In this document: positions 39,964 to 44,444 of the stretch, piece by piece
How positions within the stretch are numbered: the stretch's first letter is position 1
Layout of the letters: each line of letters starts with the position of its first letter
Origin: Sphingobium indicum BiD32
GTDB taxonomy: Bacteria; Pseudomonadota; Alphaproteobacteria; Sphingomonadales; Sphingomonadaceae
Direction: 5' to 3'
DNA: 44,444 nucleotides
Assembly (NCBI RefSeq): GCF_000382885.1
Contig: NZ_CAVK010000025.1
Location: forward strand, 1-44,444
The notes under the pieces: model-generated
Database searches by the model: none
What the model saw: the letters and a program-made list of their open reading frames with translations, nothing else
What the model was told of the DNA's origin: nothing
Position numbers and translations under genes: made by a program

Positions 39964-42411
39964 TCAGAATTTGTAACCCAGCGTCGCGCCATAGGTGCGC
40001 GGCGGCAGGTAGGTGACGCCGATGATGCGGCCGGTGGAGATCGCAAAGGTGCTGCTTTCGCGCAGCGTGTTGTTGATATTCTTGATCCACAGCGATGCCG
40101 TCACCGTGTCCGTCCGGTCGATCCAGCGCAGCGATGCGTCGAACATCGTATAGGCGCGCGTGCCTTCCACCAGCCGCTTGAACTCGGTGAAATAGACATT
40201 GCTCTTGCCCGACATATCGCCGCTCAGCGTCAGCGTCCCCGTCTCGGTCAGGACCGGCAGGTCCACCTCAATCCCTGCACTATAGGCCCATGTCGGCGAA
40301 TTGCGCGTGGGGTTGCCCGCCAGCTGGATGTTGCACGGCGCATTGGCGTTGAGCGCACCGGGGCCGCATGGCGCGCCGAACGCGGTCGGATCGGGATTGG
40401 TCACCGGATTATAGGCGGGCTGCCCCGCCTGCGCGACGTTGACCGGGTTCAGCGGATCGACGGTGATGAAGTCGTCATATTTGCTGTCGGTGTAGGAGAC
40501 CGAACCGCGCAGGCGCACGCCATCGACCGGACGGGCCATCAGGTCCGCTTCCACGCCGGTCGCCGACGTCTTGGCCGCATTTTCAAAGATGGTGGTAAAG
40601 CCCGCAGGACCGCCGCCGATCGTCTTGTTGATCTGCAAATCGTCCAGCTTGTAATGATAGGCGGCCAGATTGATCTGCAAGCGCCGGTCGAGCAGTTCCG
40701 CCTTGATACCCAGCTCGTGGTTCTTCATTTTTTCCGGCCGCACGATCGTGGTACTGCCTGCCGCATTCTCGCCCGATCCGGCCTTGAAGCCTTCGGAATA
40801 GGTATAATAGAGCAGCAGGTCGCGGTTGGGCTGCCATTGCAGGCCGATTTCCGGGGTGAAATCCTTGAACGTCTTTTCGCGGTAGGTGCCCGCAACCGTC
40901 GTCTTGCGCACCTGCGCCACGGCGGGGTTGCCATTGGCGGTCAGGATGATCGACGGGTTGGCGCTGTCCACCTTTTCATGGCTGTAGCGGCCGCCCAGTT
41001 TCAGCGACACGCCATTGAGACCAAACGCCTCGCCCATGTCGAAATTGAGCTGCCCGAAGGCGGCATAGGCGCGGGTGCCAAGGCTGGATTTCAGGCAGAC
41101 GCGGTTGGGTGATGTCCCGGCGGGGAAGTTGCACATCGCCAGCGCTTCGGCCAGCGTCACCGAACCCACGGGCGCTGCAACATTGTCGACGAAGGTGGGC
41201 CGAGTCGCCAGCACGGTAATATTGGACGCCAGATCGTTGGTCGAACTCAGGCCCACCTGATCGCGCGGACGCTGCCGCTCGTGGAAATAATAAAGGCCAA
41301 CCACGCCCTTCACGATGGCGCTGTCATATTTGAATTGCAGCTCGTTGCTGAATTGCTGCGCGTCGATGGTGCGGACCTGCACCGACGTCGAGTTGGGCAG
41401 GGTCGCGACCAGCGCCGATCCATCGAGATACTGAATGAGCTGCGTCTTGAAATCGCGATAATTGGTGATGTTGCCGATGCTGAAAGCGTCGCTCAGCTCG
41501 ATGTTGAGCGTGCCGGTGACCGAATAGCTTTTGGTATCGACAGAGGGCGGTTCGTCGCTGCCCAGATCGCGCGGGTTGGTTGCAAAACCGCCCGTGCCGG
41601 TCGGGGCCAGCCGGGGGACGCCGGGAAAGGCGGGGCCGCGATAATGGACCGCGCCGCTATTGTCATTCTGGCGGAAATATTCGCCCGACAGCAGGAAATC
41701 CACCTTGTCCGACGCGATCAGATGGACCTGCCCGCGCACCATGTAGCGGAACAGGTCATCGACATCGCTGCCGCCCTTGAACGGGTTGCCGCCATAGCCG
41801 TCCCGCGCCTCGACCTTGCCAGCCAGACGGAAGCGGATGGCATCGGCGATCGGGCCGCCGACGGCGGCTTCGGCGGTCATGGCATTGTAATTGCCATAGC
41901 CCATGCGCGCATAGCCGGCGAAATCTGCGGTCGGCTTGGCGGTGATCAGGTTGATCGAACCGCCCACGGCATTGCGGCCATAGAGGCTGCCCTGCGGTCC
42001 GCGCAGCACTTCGACCCGCTCCAGATCGAACAGCGATGTCAGCTGCGCTTCGGCACGGGCGACATAGGCGCCATCGACATGCAGCGCGACGCCGGTGCTG
42101 GACCCGGTCGTCGAGGTATTGGCACCGACGCCGCGAATGAACACTTTGGCCTGGTTGAAATCATTGCCGAAGGTGACCGATGGCACCAGCTGCTGGATGT
42201 CCTGCAAATTGCTGACCCCGGCATTGGCCAGCTGATCCCCGCTGACCGCGGACACCGCGACGCTGACGTCCTGCAAGGACTGGCTGCGTTTCTGCGCGGT
42301 GACGATGATGTCCATGCCGTCGGTTTGCGCCTGAACAAGGGGCGTCAGCCCGATGCCGGAAACCGATGCGAACAAGGCGCACGTGACGCGCGCGTTGATG
42401 GATGCTTTCAA
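39964..42411 (-). CDS. TonB-dependent outer-membrane receptor
   Basis: An 815-residue receptor with a signal peptide, an N-terminal plug opening DIIVTAQKRSQSLQDV, the plug signature RVEVLRGPQGSLYGRNAVGG and a 22-strand-type beta-barrel ending in TLGYKF. It would import a siderophore, vitamin, carbohydrate or aromatic ligand with TonB energy; the ligand cannot be told. The start codon is TTG: no ATG fits, and GGGAGAG lies 5 bases before it, followed by a good signal sequence. Downstream on the minus strand is a strong hairpin. LysR is next upstream. Confidence 0.9.
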   Translation of the reverse strand: MKASINARVTCALFASVSGIGLTPLVQAQTDGMDIIVTAQKRSQSLQDVSVAVSAVSGDQLANAGVSNLQDIQQLVPSVTFGNDFNQAKVFIRGVGANTSTTGSSTGVALHVDGAYVARAEAQLTSLFDLERVEVLRGPQGSLYGRNAVGGSINLITAKPTADFAGYARMGYGNYNAMTAEAAVGGPIADAIRFRLAGKVEARDGYGGNPFKGGSDVDDLFRYMVRGQVHLIASDKVDFLLSGEYFRQNDNSGAVHYRGPAFPGVPRLAPTGTGGFATNPRDLGSDEPPSVDTKSYSVTGTLNIELSDAFSIGNITNYRDFKTQLIQYLDGSALVATLPNSTSVQVRTIDAQQFSNELQFKYDSAIVKGVVGLYYFHERQRPRDQVGLSSTNDLASNITVLATRPTFVDNVAAPVGSVTLAEALAMCNFPAGTSPNRVCLKSSLGTRAYAAFGQLNFDMGEAFGLNGVSLKLGGRYSHEKVDSANPSIILTANGNPAVAQVRKTTVAGTYREKTFKDFTPEIGLQWQPNRDLLLYYTYSEGFKAGSGENAAGSTTIVRPEKMKNHELGIKAELLDRRLQINLAAYHYKLDDLQINKTIGGGPAGFTTIFENAAKTSATGVEADLMARPVDGVRLRGSVSYTDSKYDDFITVDPLNPVNVAQAGQPAYNPVTNPDPTAFGAPCGPGALNANAPCNIQLAGNPTRNSPTWAYSAGIEVDLPVLTETGTLTLSGDMSGKSNVYFTEFKRLVEGTRAYTMFDASLRWIDRTDTVTASLWIKNINNTLRESSTFAISTGRIIGVTYLPPRTYGATLGYKF

Positions 42412-42497
42412 AGCGTCTCTCCCTGGAACCGAACATCGTTAAATTGTGTCCTGGGAATACAATTAGCATGGCGCGTGTTGGCGCACAATCGGTCGGG

Positions 42498-43388
42498 TCA
42501 CCTGTCTTTAGGACCATGTGGCTTATCGGCCACTATCGCTTCCAGCGCCATCAGGATCGGCGGCAACGCCCGGCTCAATCCCTGTGCGCGCGGGCTGAAC
42601 AGCAACCCGACCGTGCGCCGCTCGCCAAAATCCTTCAGCGCCGCGCGCGCCATGCCCGGCCAGCCATAGCCCATCGGCATCACTGTCACGCCCAGCCCCG
42701 CCGCGACCATCTGCATCACCCGTTCGTCATTGGTCGCGCGAAAGGCGAAATGCGGGCGCACGCCGCGATCGACGAAATAGCGGCTGGTCGCCGACAGCGC
42801 CTCGCAATGGCGGCGCACGATCATCACCTCGCCCGCCAGCTCCTCCGCCGCGATCGTTGCCTGTCCTGCCAGCGCGTGGCTGGCGGGCAGGGCCAGGCCA
42901 TAGCCTTCCTGCACAATCGGCCGCGCCGCATAGCGATCCGCCCCGTCGCGCACCAACGTCAGCGCCACGTCGATCCGTTCCGCGTCCAGCCGCGCCAGCA
43001 ACTCGCGCTCGGTTCCCGGCACCAGCTCCAGCGCCTGCGCGTCGCCGGGCGGGCAGGCCGCCACCGCCTGCGCCACCAGTGCGCCGGGGATGCTGGTCAG
43101 CAGGCCGATGCGCAACGGCGCGACCTGCGCCGACCGCGCGCCCGCCTGCTCGGCCAGGTTGAACTCCCGCTCGATCCGCCGCGCATGGCCCAGCAACCGC
43201 GCGCCCGCACCGGTCAGCTCGACCCGCTGGTTGCTGCGCAGGAACAGCGGCGCGCCGACGCTCTGCTCCAGCTTGGCGATACCCACCGACAGGGTCGGTT
43301 GCGACACATGGCAATGCGCCGCCGCGCGGGAGAAATTGCCCTGGTCGACCACGGCCAGGAAATAGCGCAGCAGATAGCGTTCGATCAT
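42498..43388 (-). CDS. LysR-type transcriptional regulator
   Basis: A 296-residue regulator. The N-terminal winged helix-turn-helix is YFLAVVDQGNFSRAAAHCHV, then SQPTLSVGIAKLEQSVGAPL. The C-terminal periplasmic-binding-like effector domain runs from about 90 to 290 (LRIGLLTSIPGALVAQAV). It is divergent from the acyl-CoA dehydrogenase gene with 86 bases between them, so it may control it, itself or the TonB receptor. The ligand is unknown. Confidence 0.92.
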   Translation of the reverse strand: MIERYLLRYFLAVVDQGNFSRAAAHCHVSQPTLSVGIAKLEQSVGAPLFLRSNQRVELTGAGARLLGHARRIEREFNLAEQAGARSAQVAPLRIGLLTSIPGALVAQAVAACPPGDAQALELVPGTERELLARLDAERIDVALTLVRDGADRYAARPIVQEGYGLALPASHALAGQATIAAEELAGEVMIVRRHCEALSATSRYFVDRGVRPHFAFRATNDERVMQMVAAGLGVTVMPMGYGWPGMARAALKDFGERRTVGLLFSPRAQGLSRALPPILMALEAIVADKPHGPKDR

Positions 43389-43474
43389 AGATGCAGACTA
43401 TACAGTTGCGCCCGTCCTTTCAATTTTTCTCTTGGCATTCCAGCCGCTAGGATAGGCGTAATGGAGAGATGCCG
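43389..43474. promoter_or_regulatory. LysR/acyl-CoA dehydrogenase divergent control region
   Basis: An 86-base divergent gap, the usual place for a LysR operator. It contains ACTATACAGT (43397-43406), a weak palindrome, and TTGGCA at 43432. No convincing T-N11-A operator could be fixed by eye. Confidence 0.35.
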
Positions 43475-44444
43475 ATGACCGATTTCGATTTTGCCCTGGG
43501 CGAAACTGCGGACATGATCCGCGACACCACGCGCCGCTTCGCTGATGACCGTATCGCCCCGCTGGCGACCCGGATCGATGCGGAGGACTGGTTCCCCCGC
43601 ACCCTCTGGCCCGAAATGGGCGCGCTCGGCCTTCACGGCATCACGGTCGATGAGGCTGACGGCGGCCTGGGTCTTGGCTATCTGGAGCATGTCGTCGCGC
43701 AGGAGGAGGTCGCCCGCATATCCGCCTCCATAGGTCTCAGCTATGGTGCCCACTCCAACCTCTGCGTCAATCAGATCCGCCGCTGGGGCAATGCAGAGCA
43801 AAAGGCGCGCTACCTTCCCAAACTCATCTCCGGTGAGCATGTCGGTTCGCTCGCCATGTCCGAAGCGGGCGCCGGGTCGGACGTCATGGCCATGAAGCTG
43901 CGCGCCGACAAAAAGGGCGACCGCTATATTCTGAACGGCACCAAATTCTGGATCACCAACGCGGCGGAAGCCGACACGCTGGTCGTCTATGCCCGCACGG
44001 CTGAAGGCTCCAAGGGGATCACCACCTTCCTCATCGAAAAATCCATGCCCGGCTTCTCGATCGGGCAAAAGATCGACAAGGTCGGGATGCGCGGATCGCC
44101 GACCGCCGAGCTGGTGTTCGACGATTGCGAAGTGCCCGAAGAGAATATCATGGGTCCGCTGAACGGTGGCGCGGGCGTGCTGATGTCGGGCCTGGACTAT
44201 GAGCGCACCGTGCTGGCGGGCATCCAGCTTGGCATCATGCAGGCCTGCCTCGACGTCGTGCTACCCTATATCCGCGAACGCCAGCAGTTCGGCAAACCGA
44301 TCGGCGCTTTCCAGCTGATGCAGGCCAAGATCGCCGACATGTATGTCGCGCTCAACAGCGCGCGCGCCTATGTCTATGCCGTAGCCAGGGCGTGCGACGC
44401 GGGCCGCACCACCCGCTACGATGCGGCGGGCGCGATCCTGCTGG
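43475..44444 (+). CDS. Isovaleryl-CoA dehydrogenase (partial, cut by window end)
   Basis: The first 323 codons of an acyl-CoA dehydrogenase, open to the window edge. The closest family by recall is isovaleryl-CoA dehydrogenase of leucine degradation. Segments YGAHSNLCVNQIRRWGN, YLPKLISGEH, AMSEAGAGSDV and KFWITNAAEAD follow it closely. The catalytic base Glu243 lies in SGLDYERTVLAG, the position peculiar to isovaleryl-CoA dehydrogenases rather than the usual C-terminal one. GGAGAG lies upstream of the ATG. Downstream liu-type genes may follow outside the window. Confidence 0.9.
   Translation, partial: MTDFDFALGETADMIRDTTRRFADDRIAPLATRIDAEDWFPRTLWPEMGALGLHGITVDEADGGLGLGYLEHVVAQEEVARISASIGLSYGAHSNLCVNQIRRWGNAEQKARYLPKLISGEHVGSLAMSEAGAGSDVMAMKLRADKKGDRYILNGTKFWITNAAEADTLVVYARTAEGSKGITTFLIEKSMPGFSIGQKIDKVGMRGSPTAELVFDDCEVPEENIMGPLNGGAGVLMSGLDYERTVLAGIQLGIMQACLDVVLPYIRERQQFGKPIGAFQLMQAKIADMYVALNSARAYVYAVARACDAGRTTRYDAAGAILL

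Overview
The window looks like chromosomal DNA of a sphingomonad alphaproteobacterium (Sphingomonadaceae, probably Sphingobium or Sphingomonas). This is inferred from the very high GC with strong third-position bias, the three-gene proton-translocating transhydrogenase preceded by a tiny aa3-oxidase subunit IV, the alphaproteobacterial Tad/Cpa locus, a TonB-dependent receptor with an IVTAQKR plug start, and many short intergenic palindromes. It is mostly core chromosome. The clearly foreign or decayed DNA is one IS630-type element and one chimeric nitrate-transporter remnant.

Layout. 1-2235: a palindrome cluster, a lipoprotein and an NtrC-type sigma-54 activator, both on the minus strand. 2389-5454: a cytochrome oxidase subunit IV microprotein, then pntAA-pntAB-pntB (plus). 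5470-7225: a long inverted repeat, an Asp/Glu racemase family protein, a STAS-like protein and a DUF2147 protein. 7356-14414: a Tad pilus operon read on the minus strand in the order cpaA-cpaB-cpaC-cpaD-cpaE-tadB-tadC, without the cpaF ATPase, a Flp pilin or TadE/F/G in the window. 14456-16718: alpha/beta hydrolase, FAD amine oxidoreductase and DUF1508 protein. 16853-18141: rpsF-rpsR-rplI (minus). 18438-21433: GntP permease, BLUF photoreceptor protein, IS630 element. 21452-27252: RcnB-like protein, then a MacAB/TolC-like tripartite exporter (minus). 27394-33927: fatty-acid synthesis cluster fabD, crotonase, fabG, acpP, fabF, with mltG following, interrupted by a GT87-type membrane protein on the opposite strand. 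34042-36101: two tandem paralogous membrane proteins, a peroxiredoxin and a 2'-5' RNA ligase family protein. 36331-39608: ferredoxin reductase, nrtA/nrtD chimeric remnant and a PAS protein. 39797-39872: tRNA-Thr(CGT). 39964-44444: TonB-dependent receptor, LysR regulator and the start of an isovaleryl-CoA dehydrogenase gene that runs off the window.

How the parts work together. PntA1A2B uses the proton gradient to make NADPH, which the nearby fab cluster would consume. fabD, fabG, acpP and fabF supply malonyl-ACP, ketoreduction, the carrier and condensation, and mltG follows as in many proteobacteria. The outer-membrane factor, adaptor, ATPase and permease genes form one exporter. The Tad genes encode secretin, inner-membrane platform, localisation factor and prepilin peptidase, so a working pilus would need a motor and pilin from elsewhere in the genome.

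I found no defence system, CRISPR array, prophage or obvious new multi-gene system. The observations most worth checking are the in-frame nrtA/nrtD deletion chimera next to a PAS gene that may have lost its last codons to a TAG, the Tad locus without its motor ATPase, the crotonase lacking both usual catalytic glutamates inside the fab cluster, the IS630 copy cutting a BLUF gene off from its upstream DNA, the tandem four-helix membrane paralogs, and several families of intergenic palindromes, one of which shows compensatory base changes.
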